In this document: one piece after another, positions 18,990 through 29,172 of the stretch
How the letters are laid out: each line of letters opens with the position of its first letter
Numbering within the stretch: position 1 is the first letter of the stretch
Origin: Histomonas meleagridis
Taxonomy: Eukaryota > Parabasalia > Tritrichomonadida > Dientamoebidae
Assembly (NCBI GenBank): GCA_020186115.1
Contig: WSYJ01000138.1
Location: 496,001-560,000 of the forward strand
Length of the DNA stretch: 64,000 bases
Direction: 5' to 3'
Notes under the pieces: generated by a model
Database searches by the model: none
Told to the model about the DNA's origin: nothing
The model's input: the letters and a program-made list of their open reading frames with translations, nothing else
Program-made: the position numbers and the translations under genes

Positions 18990-21292
18990 CTATAAAATAC
19001 ACGTGTATTTCTTCCAAATATTTTTATACTGCATTTTATAAATTTCTTTTTCCATCAGCTCTCTTTCAAATGATTTCTTACTTAGTTTAAAACGATCGTA
19101 TTTTGAGTATTGAACGTATAACCGGTTCATTTCTGATACTGTTATATATTCTATTTCTTCGTCATGATATATTGCATTCTTCCAACATTCTTGAATATCA
19201 TCAAGGAAATCTTCAAGCGGAGATTCTTTAATGGCTCTCAATTGATTTTGAACAATTGATGAATCATATCGGTCAAATAAATTTCTTTTCACAAAATCAT
19301 TTAGATCTAAAGACATTAAATAATTATATAAAGATAATGGAAAATTAATGTTGTCAATAACATCTTTATCCTTAACAAAAAAAAAAAAAAAAATGCTTCT
19401 TTCTTTAAATCTAATTATACAAAATCTTGACAGCAAGGCTTGATCTCCTGAATTCAACATACCGTATAAATCCGCGTGATTTGTGTTTAATACGTCGATG
19501 GCAAAATCATTTTCTTGGCGTGTATCACGATTCATCGATCGCACCGTTTGTGAGTTATTAGTCAATCGTTTGATGATATTATTTGTTGTTTTATTTGAAT
19601 AATTATCAGTTGAAAACTCATCATAAGAACGATAAAGCTTTTTAGCAAAACCACCGTTGTGCTTCTCACTTAGTTGTAGTTCATTTATTCCGACTAAGGC
19701 AAAATCTCGATAAAGTTTTTTGAATGAATTGTCGATATATGTTTTTCCAGAATTTCCGGTTGAAGAATATTTAATAAAGAATACTGGAGCTTTTTTACGA
19801 AACTTTAAAGTAAAAGCTGCTATTTTAAGTAGATGATGAAAAGCTTTTATTGCTTCATCATCAAAAAGTTGATCTTCAATTAATTGAATCCATTTACTAA
19901 TAAGATCAGGTTTATCTTCTATTGAGGTATAACTCATTGTGTTTGAGGGAGCTCTAAAGAGAGAGAAAATTTTATCATCATCTCCAATAACTTCAAACCT
20001 CACAAAACTTTTGAATCTATCTCTATTCTTAACGTTTCGTAATTCTTTAAACAAAGATATAGTTTTTGTGTCTGAAATCTTTTTATGCCTTTTACGCATC
20101 AGTTCTTTTTCTTCGTTTGTTGTTGGCAGTGTGATGTCAAAATTGAAATAATTCTGAAGTGATTTTGAATCTAAAATTTGAAAATCAATTTTTCCATCAT
20201 TGAAAACTTTAATAATATAATCTCCCCAATCAGTGAACGCCAAACATTTTATAAGGTTATTTATATAGTCATCAACTGTTGAAAAACTAATCATTTCTTT
20301 CAAATAATCAGAAAAACAGTATTTAGAATTTAAAAACTCATCTTTAGAAACATTATTTTTTTTAATTAACGGCAATATAAATTTATTATAATAATCATTA
20401 TTATGAATTTTTAATATCTTTAATAACACGCCATGATGTTTAAATCTCTTACTTCTATTTCTTGCTATTTGTTCAAAGAATTTATTTTTAGCATTAACTG
20501 TTAAATCAGCTGTTTCATAAATTTTCATAAACGCATCGTTTATTAAATCGCGATTGATTGTTTCACTTTCAAAAGAATTAAAACCGCAAATTACAGGAAG
20601 CAGAGAAATTTCTTGATCTACTGATTTATTGCAGTCGTTGTGGATTTCAAGATTTTTTAAAACCATTAACTAAAGCATTAAATAATTTTAATTCATTCTC
20701 TGGATTTCTTTCTTCTGTTTCTTCTTCAAATAATTCTTCATTAAAATTCAATTCTTCATTAAAAACAGTAACTTTTTCGTTTTGTTTCTCAGTTAAGCTT
20801 TCAAAATCAATTCCAATCTCATCAAAAAGTATATTTTTTAAATCATCAAAAGTCATTAATTCATCATTATTGCAATCGTTTATTAATATATACTCACCAA
20901 TAACTCCATCGTGATTCTTTGCTTTACTTCCCGGTAATACTACTATCGATCGTTTCTCTCTATCTATCGGAACGAATAAATCAACATCGAACAATTCACA
21001 ACTGAAGCATTTAATAAATCTATTCTTATTTAAAGACATCGATTGATCCCAAAAAACTATAAATATGTATTCCTCCTGACGCAGTTTTTACAATTTTACA
21101 CTTATTAAAAGCTTTAGAATTAAAAGATTTCAAAACTTCTTCTTGTTCACATTTAACGTCTATATCAACAATCGCGTACGGCGATAAATTAGCAAGTAAA
21201 GCTTCTCCGGTTCTTTTTCCGATCTTTACTCCATCATGCTTTTCATAATTGCGTAAAGTGATTTTGTCACCTATGAATGTATCGTTATTCAT
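18990..21292 (-). CDS. AEP primase-SF3 (D5-type) helicase, left-arm copy (frameshifted in assembly)
   Basis: Same gene as 31358-33774, in mirror orientation. The primase start is at 21292. The frame breaks at a T6 run near 21050 (coding strand; T5 in the right arm), resumes, and breaks again at an A6 run near 20655 (A5 in the right arm). From there the helicase is open to 18990: STGNSGKT (Walker A), SYDEF (Walker B), LNTNH (motif C), SRFCIIRF (arginine finger). A run of 18 A at 19377-19394 replaces sequence present in the right arm and turns a short charged segment into five Phe. Each break is intact in the other arm, so the real gene is probably unbroken, about 766-800 codons. Confidence 0.8.
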
Positions 21293-21386
21293 ATTCTTTT
21301 TAATGCTGCTAAAAAAAAGTAATTACAACATTAAAACTAAGCTTAATTACAAAACATATTTTTTAATATTTTTTACGACTAATAAA

Positions 21387-21656
21387 TGGAAACCATTAAT
21401 GATATTAATAACACAGAAGATAACAAAAAACATAGATTAACAAAAAAACCAAAAAAGATTGTATATTGATTTTCTAATGCGAGATGATATAAAAGAAATT
21501 TTAAAAACAATTCCAAAACGTTCACAATTGAATTTTTTAAGAGAAGCTTTTGAAAAAGAAACTGGAATTAAAATATCTCGTCATATAGCTTATTTAATAA
21601 AACCTGATAACATACCAACAGTTATTTATGGAGGTCAAACTTATATTGTGTGTTAA
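21387..21656 (+). CDS. Small putative DNA-binding protein, left-arm copy (one-base frameshift)
   Basis: Partner of the intact 89-residue gene at 30998-31267. The start and first 20 codons (METINDINNTEDNKKH) are present, then an A7 run (A6 in the right arm) shifts the frame. The remainder (LYIDFLMRDDIKEI to the end) is open. It is divergent from the primase-helicase, with about 95 bp between the start codons. Confidence 0.6.
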
Positions 21657-21779
21657 ATATTATTTTTGTCAACGCTCAAAAACACATCTTGCATTAACGT
21701 TATCATCAGCTTTATCATCATCAGCTTTATCATTCAACGAAAGCATTAATTAAAGAAGTTTCGACATATACATAAACGT

Positions 21780-21905
21780 TATCATTCAACGAAAAGCATT
21801 AATTAAAGAACTCTCGACACATCATTTTTGTTCTTATCATTCAACGAAAAGCATTAATTAAAGAACTCTCGACACATCATTTTTGTTCTTATCATTCAGC
21901 TTTAT
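21780..21905. repeat. 55-bp tandem repeats, left arm
   Basis: TATCATTCAACGAAAAGCATT recurs at 21780 and 21835, with a truncated third copy at 21890, each unit carrying CTCTCGACACATCATTTTTG. A degenerate unit lies just upstream near 21730. Mirror at about 30755-30890. It sits between two small genes, so it may be regulatory. Confidence 0.7.
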
Positions 21906-21974
21906 CATCAGCTTTACATCAACGCCAAATTTATTAATTTTAAATTATCATTTTATAATTTTATTTTTATATAA

Positions 21975-22355
21975 ATGGAGTTATTAATTCCAGAAGAATT
22001 TTTAAGATATAATATATCATTTTGTTTTGAAGATGAAGAATTCACTAACGCAAACACTATTATAGAAAATATATTTAGAATTTACGGCAAACAAAATTTT
22101 ATAGAGTTTTACTTTGACTTTGACGAAGCGCAAACGTTTGACAATATAGTATATAGAATTAGAATAAAGAACATAAAATTTGGTGATTCAAGCATAACGT
22201 TTGGAATTCCCGTTTATATTTACGTTACTAACGCAAAGCATAGAACGCTGACAAAGAATAATAACAAAGTCGTTTATTTTACAAAAAACTATGAGACGTT
22301 CAGGAATGAAGATGGAGTCGTCATTAAATATTATTATTATTATTATTTTAATTGA
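21975..22355 (+). CDS. Unknown element protein, 126 aa, left-arm copy (intact)
   Basis: No family recognised. It starts MELLIPEEFLRYNISFCF, is rich in Asn, Phe and Tyr, and has alternating hydrophobic residues suggesting beta strands (NIVYRIRIKNIKFGDSSI, GIPVYIYVTN). It ends in a run of Tyr. The ATG is preceded by TTTTATTTTTATATAA, the AT-rich upstream pattern shared by several element genes. The right-arm copy carries frame-disrupting bases. Confidence 0.65.
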   Translation: MELLIPEEFLRYNISFCFEDEEFTNANTIIENIFRIYGKQNFIEFYFDFDEAQTFDNIVYRIRIKNIKFGDSSITFGIPVYIYVTNAKHRTLTKNNNKVVYFTKNYETFRNEDGVVIKYYYYYYFN

Positions 22356-22375
22356 GAAATCACTAATTAAAAATC

Positions 22376-23080
22376 AATAATGAATACGTTGATTTTAGCA
22401 TCAAACGCTTAAAAATACTTCTTCCGTTTGTGTTATATAACTAATGATTATGTTGATTTAAAACAAGTGGATTTAAGTGCGAACGACTTAAAAATACTTC
22501 TTCCGTTTGTGTTATATAACTAATGATTACGTCGATTTAAAACATGTTGATTTAAGCGTGAACGACTTAAAAAATACTTCTTATGTTTACTTATATGTTA
22601 ATCCTATGTCGATTTTAGCATCAAATGCATAAAAAATACTTCTTCTGTTTACTTATATGTTAATCCTATGTCGATTTTAGCATCAAACGCTTAAAAAATA
22701 CTTCTTCCGTTCGTGTTATATCAATAATGATTTCGTCGATTATAGAATTACTGTTAAAATATAAGGCGGTACGATTTGACCACCATCAATTTTTTAAAAT
22801 TCTTTTGGTAACAAAGTAACGAGTCCCAGGTACCATTTATGTTTTTATATAAGTGGCGGCGAGCTCCGACTCCCGACATTAATTTTGATTTGTGACTTGG
22901 GACCCGGACCGATACATTTAACAGTATAATTAAGAAAAACATTGAACAAATCATAATAAATCGTTAATCCTTTGTCGAAACTAATAATTACCTCTTAAAA
23001 ATACTTCTTCATTTACTGATGAATAACTAATGATACGTCGATTATAAAATTACTGTTAAAACATAAGATGACAGGATCCT
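22376..23080. repeat. Dispersed degenerate repeats, left arm
   Basis: Repeated words AAAATACTTCTTCCGTTTGTG, ATATAACTAATGATTACGTCG, GTCGATTTTAGCATCAAACGC and their variants occur five or more times with irregular 60-80 bp spacing. No gene is supported. A copy of the region with ATTTTGATTTGTGACTTG is also found near 18440. Mirror at about 29570-30300. Confidence 0.6.
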
Positions 23081-23183
23081 GTCACCATGAATTTTTTAAA
23101 ATTTATGACACTGTGCAATTTTGCACACCCTTGATTTTAAAGTTAATTTTAAATCATTAATGTAAATTTTTACTGATTATAAA

Positions 23184-23480
23184 ATGAGTAAGTTAACAGT
23201 TGACCGCAAAAATAAAATACGAAAGAATCAAGTGATAGATTTTATCGTTTGGTATGATACATTGAAAGATAGTTTAAAAAATATGAGCCGTTCAAAAATT
23301 CAAGAGCTTTATTTAAATGACTCTGGCGTCGCTGTCTCAAATAATTTTGTGGCACAAATATTTAAAAACGACTATTTGATAAAAGGGAACAAGGTTTATA
23401 GGTTATATGGCTTGATTAATGACGGCGTTAATGAAAACAAAGACGGAGAGAATGAAGAAGAAGACAAAGAAATACATTAA
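23184..23480 (+). CDS. Small putative DNA-binding protein, 98 aa, left-arm copy (intact)
   Basis: Basic N-terminus (SKLTVDRKNKIRKNQVIDF), then helices with SRSKIQELYLNDSGVAVSNNFVAQIF and a strand-like end KGNKVYRLYGL, then an acidic tail. The order (helix, helix with G-V-x-V-S, turn, K-D-x-x-I/L, short strands) resembles a winged helix-turn-helix and parallels the 89-residue protein of this element. Function not known; DNA binding is inferred. The ATG follows ACTGATTATAAA. It is convergent with the inner HNH gene. Confidence 0.65.
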   Translation: MSKLTVDRKNKIRKNQVIDFIVWYDTLKDSLKNMSRSKIQELYLNDSGVAVSNNFVAQIFKNDYLIKGNKVYRLYGLINDGVNENKDGENEEEDKEIH

Positions 23481-23564
23481 CGAAAAGGATTATTTTGAAA
23501 CGTGTCAAAACAAGAATTTTTTAGTGTGAATGACAAAATTAATTGAAAAAATAAAACTTGTAAA

Positions 23565-24119
23565 TTAAACGAAGCCATAAATTTTCTTAAATTTTGCATA
23601 ATAAATCCTGACTTGTTTATTATTTATGTCGCGTGCATTGACGAAAGCATAACTGCGCTTATTATAACAGATTGTTAATTTTCTGAACTGTAAACCGTTC
23701 CAAAAGTAAAACGCGTCTGTTTCGTCGTCATAGTAATAATCCTCAAATTGATAATTATTATACTCTCTAACTTCAATTGAATCTTCATTGATTTCATCAA
23801 AATACTCAAAATCTTTCCTATATGATGCTCTATTCTTTGAATTTTCTGAAGCAGAAACCCAACGGAGATTATTAATGTTATTATTAGTTTTATTATGATC
23901 TATATGATCAATAAATGGCTTATTTTCATGATTCGGTATGAATTGTTCTGCAATAATTCTGTGTTTGAGATATAATTTGTTATTTAAGTAACATTGAACA
24001 TATCCTGTATTCATTACTGATTCTTTAATAATTCTTTTATTACTTTTTCTTCGAATCTGAAAAGGAAATTCTGTGAAAATTTCATAATTACAATCACAAA
24101 TACAATCAATCCAGCTCAT
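23565..24119 (-). CDS. Inner HNH_3 endonuclease, 184 aa, left-arm copy
   Basis: Identical in length to the right-arm copy at 28534-29088, which is described in full there. It is intact here. The upstream region carries a run of 16 A (24217-24232) where the right arm has mixed sequence. Confidence 0.85.
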   Translation of the reverse strand: MSWIDCICDCNYEIFTEFPFQIRRKSNKRIIKESVMNTGYVQCYLNNKLYLKHRIIAEQFIPNHENKPFIDHIDHNKTNNNINNLRWVSASENSKNRASYRKDFEYFDEINEDSIEVREYNNYQFEDYYYDDETDAFYFWNGLQFRKLTICYNKRSYAFVNARDINNKQVRIYYAKFKKIYGFV

Positions 24120-24464
24120 TATTTTTATATAAATAAAAAAATTAAATTTTTTAAAAATTAAACTTAATTTTTGAAATCTCAAAATCATTCGGAAAATGCT
24201 AAATTACTGGAGTTGTAAAAAAAAAAAAAAAATGCAGTACCTTATGAAACATCAACCGCTTAAAAATTGAACGAACGTAAACTTGTTTCAAAATAATGAT
24301 ATATCATAAATTCCTTTGTCGAATGTCGCATCAAACGCTTAAAAATACTTTATCTGTTCGTGTTTTTTCATTAACGACAAACGTAAATTTAAAACGTGTG
24401 GATTTAAGCGCGAAATGACTTAAAAATTGATTTCGCAATAATAATAAGATGTAAACATATTCAA

Positions 24465-24698
24465 TTACTGAATCATTAACGACAAAACATTCGTATAATT
24501 TATTAAACGCGGATCTACGTATGTTCCTCTTAAATAGTTTTCCTTTACAGAAAATCCTTTATTTAATTGATAAATTGGCTGTTTCTCTTGCTCGCCCTTT
24601 TTCGGGCTACCATAATATTCTTTGTAAAATTCATCATAAAATTCTTGCCAAGAGTGATTTTCAAAAATTGTATATATATTTTTTGATGATTCATTCAT
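24465..24698 (-). CDS. KilA-N-like short protein, left-arm copy (77 aa)
   Basis: Identical to 27952-28185. Its C-terminal LRGTYVDPRLINY matches the KilA-N hallmark (GTYVHPxLI). See the right-arm copy for detail. The start overlaps the 64-bp repeat block, so the true 5' end is uncertain. Confidence 0.45.
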   Translation of the reverse strand: MNESSKNIYTIFENHSWQEFYDEFYKEYYGSPKKGEQEKQPIYQLNKGFSVKENYLRGTYVDPRLINYTNVLSLMIQ

Positions 24699-24842
24699 CC
24701 GAAGTTATTTGATGATATGTGGATTTGAGCGCTAGATGTTTAAATCTTGATGATTCATTCATCCGAAGTTATTTGATGATATGTGGATTTGAGCGCTAGA
24801 TGTTTAAATCTTGATGATTCATTCATCCGAAGTTATTGATTG
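24687..24842. repeat. 64-bp tandem repeats, left arm
   Basis: TGATTCATTCATCCGAAG recurs at 24687, 24751 and 24815, exactly 64 bp apart, each full unit containing GATATGTGGATTTGAGCGCT. The first unit overlaps the start of the KilA-N-like frame. Mirror at about 27805-27963. Confidence 0.8.
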
Positions 24843-25738
24843 TGTCGAAAAGTTCTTATTCTTGATGTTACATTTGTGATTGTGTCGAAAAGTTCTTATT
24901 AACTGAGGTTTTGATGTAAAAAGTATCTTTTAAAAAATAAAAAAATATTTTTTTAACCCGAAAAAGTTAACCTCTTACAAACTCGAGTAAATCAGCGTTT
25001 TTCGGATGATTTGACGTGAATATTGCAAGTTTACTGCAGTTACTGAAAGGTTAACTTTTTTTGTTTTTTAACCTTGAATTTTTTATATATATTTTTTGAT
25101 GAATGAAGTCTCATTAACGACTAAACGTGAATTTGAAACAAGTATTTTTCAGTAGAATGACAAGAAAATACAAGGACGTTTATGATATTATTAATTCTAT
25201 GTTTGATTTTTCATATTATTTTAATAATGACAAACTAACTAACTAACTAAAAAAGTTATTAGCTAAAGGAAATTTCAAATTGACGATTGAGTTTCTCCGT
25301 TCAGATGATTTGACGTGAATATTGAGTGTTTACGTGAGCTGCTGATGATTCATTAACGACTAAACGTGAATTTAGAAACATGTATTTTTAAGTAAAATAA
25401 CAAGAAAATACAAGGACGCGAATGATATATATTAATCCTATGTTTGTTTTTTCATAAAATAAATACTACCTGATAACTTGATATACCAGGTAGTTACCAG
25501 GTAATATTGCGATTAGCTAAAGGAAATTTCAAATTGACGATTGAGTTTCTCCGTTCAGATGATTTCACACGAATATTAAGTGTTTACGTGAGCTGTTAAT
25601 AATCATTAACGTTAGAAATTGATTTAAAACAACAATTTTTTGAGCATAAATGACTCATTTCCACATATCATTCAATGACTCATTAACGTGAATGTTGATT
25701 TTACAAGTTTCTTGTTCTTCAATCTTCGGATAATAAAT
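24843..25738. other. Non-coding inner stretch of left arm
   Basis: About 0.9 kb with no gene. It includes two copies of a roughly 200-bp block starting CTCATTAACGACTAAACGTGAA (near 25110 and 25345). Both copies contain TAGCTAAAGGAAATTTCAAA. A short inverted repeat TACCTGATAA...TACCAGGTA is present near 25466-25500. Mirror at about 26910-27800. Confidence 0.5.
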
Positions 25739-25974
25739 GATTGTGTCGAATGAATCTTATATTTTGTTCTTCGTTAATGATTGTGTCGAATGAATCTTAT
25801 ATTTTGTTCTTCGTTAATGATTGTATCAAATGAATCTTATATTTTGTTCTTCATTAATGATTGTGTCGAATGAATCTTATTTCTTGTTATTCATTAATGA
25901 TTGTATCAAATGAATCTTATATTTTGTTATTCAATCTTCGGATAATAAATGATTGTGTCGAATGAATCTTATTT
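25739..25974. repeat. 40-bp iteron-like direct repeats, left of centre
   Basis: TTGTGTCGAATGAATCTTAT (variants TTGTATCAAATG) starts at 25741, 25781, 25821, 25861 and 25901, exactly 40 bp apart, and again at 25953. Mirror-image copies lie at 26673-26908, so 12 units flank the unique centre. This resembles iteron arrays at replication origins; that role is inference. Confidence 0.85.
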
Positions 25975-26024
25975 CTTGATTCTCTGAAGATTTAAGTGTT
26001 TGATGTTGTCGTTGACGTTATAAA

Positions 26025-26620
26025 ATATTTTCTATTATGTTAATATAAAAATAAGTTAATTTTTAATTTATTTTTCATTTTTTTTATATATATAAAATGA
26101 GCTTTAAAAAGCATATTTCAGACGAAGAAGAAGAATATGAAGTTGTTGATTCAATTGAGCGAGAAGAAGAAATTATAACAGAAAATTTGATTCAAAAAAT
26201 CAAAACATTAAAACTCAACGAAAAATTAGAAATTTTAAAAAAAATAACTAATCCGGAATTTTATGACAAAAAGCAAATTTCAAAAGAAGACGACGAAGAA
26301 GAATATGAGCTTGAAACTTTAGCTGATCTTCCTTTCGATGCGATTGAAGTCAGAGAATTTAAAAATTCAAAGTTTGAGAATTATTATTTTGATATTCGCG
26401 TTCATGGTTTTTATTTCTTTGATGGTATCCTTTATCATCGTTTGCGTGTGAATTATGACCGTTTGGGAAACGCTATTGTTTTCTTGCGTGATATTAATTA
26501 CGGTTTGGTCATTGTGCGATTATCGGAATATTTTAAATTTGTGGGATTGCGCTGAAACTTTTTATTTTTGTAATTTGTTCATCCGAACCGTTAGTTTTAT
26601 TGTGAATAGAAGCATGAATG
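26025..26620. other. Unique centre (loop) of the palindrome
   Basis: 596 bp with no inverted partner. It holds one gene (26097-26555) and is the only asymmetric DNA in the element. Confidence 0.85.
26097..26555 (+). CDS. Central single-copy protein with the HNH-associated C-terminal module (152 aa)
   Basis: The only single-copy gene of the element. Residues 1-75 are highly charged (DEEEEYEVVD, REEEIITENLIQKIKTLKL). From about 80 on it aligns with the C-terminal module of both HNH proteins: IEVREFKNSKFENYYFD, HGFYFFDGILYHRLRVNYD, VFLRDIN and KFVG, against IEVREYNNYQFEDYYYDD, DAFYFWNGLQFRKL, VNARDIN and KIYGF. The HNH motif is absent. It may be a regulator or accessory subunit using the same binding module; that is inference. 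It starts ATGAGC directly after TATATATATAAA, as the inner HNH gene does. Confidence 0.75.
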   Translation: MSFKKHISDEEEEYEVVDSIEREEEIITENLIQKIKTLKLNEKLEILKKITNPEFYDKKQISKEDDEEEYELETLADLPFDAIEVREFKNSKFENYYFDIRVHGFYFFDGILYHRLRVNYDRLGNAIVFLRDINYGLVIVRLSEYFKFVGLR

Positions 26621-26672
26621 TTTATAACGTCAACGACAACATCAAACACTTAAATCTTCAGAGAATCAAGAA

Positions 26673-26908
26673 ATAAGATTCATTCGACACAATCATTTAT
26701 TATCCGAAGATTGAATAACAAAATATAAGATTCATTTGATACAATCATTAATGAATAACAAGAAATAAGATTCATTCGACACAATCATTAATGAAGAACA
26801 AAATATAAGATTCATTTGATACAATCATTAACGAAGAACAAAATATAAGATTCATTCGACACAATCATTAACGAAGAACAAAATATAAGATTCATTCGAC
26901 ACAATCAT
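26673..26908. repeat. 40-bp iteron-like direct repeats, right of centre
   Basis: ATAAGATTCATTCGACACAA (variants ATTTGATACAA) starts at 26673, then at 26725, 26765, 26805, 26845 and 26885 (exact 40-bp period). It is the mirror of the left array. Confidence 0.85.
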
Positions 26909-27951
26909 TTATTATCCGAAGATTGAAGAACAAGAAACTTGTAAAATCAACATTCACGTTAATGAGTCATTGAATGATATGTGGAAATGAGTCATTTATG
27001 CTCAAAAATTGTTGTTTTAAATCAATTTCTAACGTTAATGATTATTAACAGCTCACGTAAACACTTAATATTCGTGTGAAATCATCTGAACGGAGAAACT
27101 CAATCGTCAATTTGAAATTTCCTTTAGCTAATCGCAATATTACCTGGTAACTACCTGGTATATCAAGTTATCAGGTAGTATTTATTTTATGAAAAAACAA
27201 ACATAGGATTAATATATATCATTCGCGTCCTTGTATTTTCTTGTTATTTTACTTAAAAATACATGTTTCTAAATTCACGTTTAGTCGTTAATGAATCATC
27301 AGCAGCTCACGTAAACACTCAATATTCACGTCAAATCATCTGAACGGAGAAACTCAATCGTCAATTTGAAATTTCCTTTAGCTAATAACTTTTTTAGTTA
27401 GTTAGTTAGTTAGTTTGTCATTATTAAAATAATATGAAAAAATCAAACATAGATTAATAATATATCATAAACGTCCTTGTATTTTCTGGCCTTTCTACTG
27501 AAAAATACTTGTTTCAAATTCACGTTGTCGTTAATGAGACTTCATTCATCAAAAAAATATATAAAAAAATTCAAGGTTAAAAAACAAAAAAAAGTTAACC
27601 TTTCAGTAACTGCAGTAAACTTGCAATATTCACGTCAAATCATCCGAAAAAACGCTGATTTACTCGAGTTTGTAAGAGGTTAACTTTTTTCGGGTTAAAA
27701 AATATTTTTTAAAAAATTAAAAGATACTTTTTACATCAAAACCTCAGTTAATAAGAACTTTTCGACACAATCACAAATGTAACATCAAGAATAAGAACTT
27801 TTCGACACAATCAATAACTTCGGATGAATGAATCATCAAGATTTAAACATCTAGCGCTCAAATCCACATATCATCAAATAACTTCGGATGAATGAATCAT
27901 CAAGATTTAAACATCTAGCGCTCAAATCCACATATCATCAAATAACTTCGG

Positions 27952-28185
27952 ATGAATGAATCATCAAAAAATATATATACAATTTTTGAAAATCACTCTT
28001 GGCAAGAATTTTATGATGAATTTTACAAAGAATATTATGGTAGCCCGAAAAAGGGCGAGCAAGAGAAACAGCCAATTTATCAATTAAATAAAGGATTTTC
28101 TGTAAAGGAAAACTATTTAAGAGGAACATACGTAGATCCGCGTTTAATAAATTATACGAATGTTTTGTCGTTAATGATTCAGTAA
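27952..28185 (+). CDS. KilA-N-like short protein, right-arm copy (77 aa)
   Basis: The C-terminal third, YLRGTYVDPRLINYTNVLS, matches the most conserved part of the KilA-N DNA-binding domain (L-x-GTYVHP-x-L-I-x-x-I). The N-terminal part (HSWQEFYDEFYKEYYG) is not clearly KilA-N, and the usual W-x-S/K-x-E block after the hallmark is missing. At 77 residues it is shorter than a full domain plus tail, so it may be a remnant or exon-like fragment. KilA-N proteins are common in large DNA viruses and are known in trichomonad genomes. Identical in both arms. Confidence 0.45.
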   Translation: MNESSKNIYTIFENHSWQEFYDEFYKEYYGSPKKGEQEKQPIYQLNKGFSVKENYLRGTYVDPRLINYTNVLSLMIQ

Positions 28186-28533
28186 TTGAATATGTTTACA
28201 TCTTATTATTATTGCGAAATCAATTTTTAAGTCATTTCGCGCTTAAATCCACACGTTTTAAATTTACGTTTGTCGTTAATGAAAAAACACGAACAGATAA
28301 AGTATTTTTAAGCGTTTGATGCGACATTCGACAAAGGAATTTATGATATATCATTATTTTGAAACAAGTTTACGTTCGTTCAATTTTTAAGCGGTTGATG
28401 TTTCATAAGGTACTGCATTTTTGCACGACCTCAACAACTCCAGTAATTTAGCATTTTCCGAATGATTTTGAGATTTCAAAAATTAAGTTTAATTTTTAAA
28501 AAAATTTAATTTTTTTTATTTATATAAAAAATA

Positions 28534-29088
28534 ATGAGCTGGATTGATTGTATTTGTGATTGTAATTATGAAATTTTCACAGAATTTCCTTTTCAGATTC
28601 GAAGAAAAAGTAATAAAAGAATTATTAAAGAATCAGTAATGAATACAGGATATGTTCAATGTTACTTAAATAACAAATTATATCTCAAACACAGAATTAT
28701 TGCAGAACAATTCATACCGAATCATGAAAATAAGCCATTTATTGATCATATAGATCATAATAAAACTAATAATAACATTAATAATCTCCGTTGGGTTTCT
28801 GCTTCAGAAAATTCAAAGAATAGAGCATCATATAGGAAAGATTTTGAGTATTTTGATGAAATCAATGAAGATTCAATTGAAGTTAGAGAGTATAATAATT
28901 ATCAATTTGAGGATTATTACTATGACGACGAAACAGACGCGTTTTACTTTTGGAACGGTTTACAGTTCAGAAAATTAACAATCTGTTATAATAAGCGCAG
29001 TTATGCTTTCGTCAATGCACGCGACATAAATAATAAACAAGTCAGGATTTATTATGCAAAATTTAAGAAAATTTATGGCTTCGTTTAA
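28534..29088 (+). CDS. Inner HNH_3 endonuclease, right-arm copy (184 aa)
   Basis: Predicted DNA endonuclease of the homing type. Residues 1-30 (MSWIDCICDCNYEIFTEFPF) are an N-terminal segment also present in the outer HNH gene and resembling NUMOD4-like starts. The HNH_3 core is at about 45-105: KLYLKHRIIAEQFIP, FIDHIDHNKTNNNINNL, RWVSASEN, giving the His, Asn/His and Asn ligands. The C-terminal module (about 110-184; FFDEINEDSIEV-like, DAFYFWNGLQFRKL, KIYGF) is shared with the outer HNH protein and the central protein. It is intact in both arms. About 65 bp of upstream sequence is conserved with the outer HNH gene, which suggests duplication of a complete gene unit. Confidence 0.85.
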   Translation: MSWIDCICDCNYEIFTEFPFQIRRKSNKRIIKESVMNTGYVQCYLNNKLYLKHRIIAEQFIPNHENKPFIDHIDHNKTNNNINNLRWVSASENSKNRASYRKDFEYFDEINEDSIEVREYNNYQFEDYYYDDETDAFYFWNGLQFRKLTICYNKRSYAFVNARDINNKQVRIYYAKFKKIYGFV

Positions 29089-29172
29089 TTTACAAGTTTT
29101 ATTTTTTCAATTAATTTTGTCATTCACACTAAAAAATTCTTGTTTTGACACGTTTCAAAATAATCCTTTTCG

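Larger units (their letters stand above)
15541..26024 (+). repeat. Left arm of the giant inverted repeat (10,484 bp)
   Basis: Reverse-complement partner of 26621-37106. Matching was followed by eye at the terminus, in every gene, and at the inner boundary, where both arms end in the complement of TTTATAACGTCAACGACAAC. Differences seen are mostly homopolymer indels, a few substitutions, and five poly-A/T overwrites shared between the arms. Confidence 0.9.
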
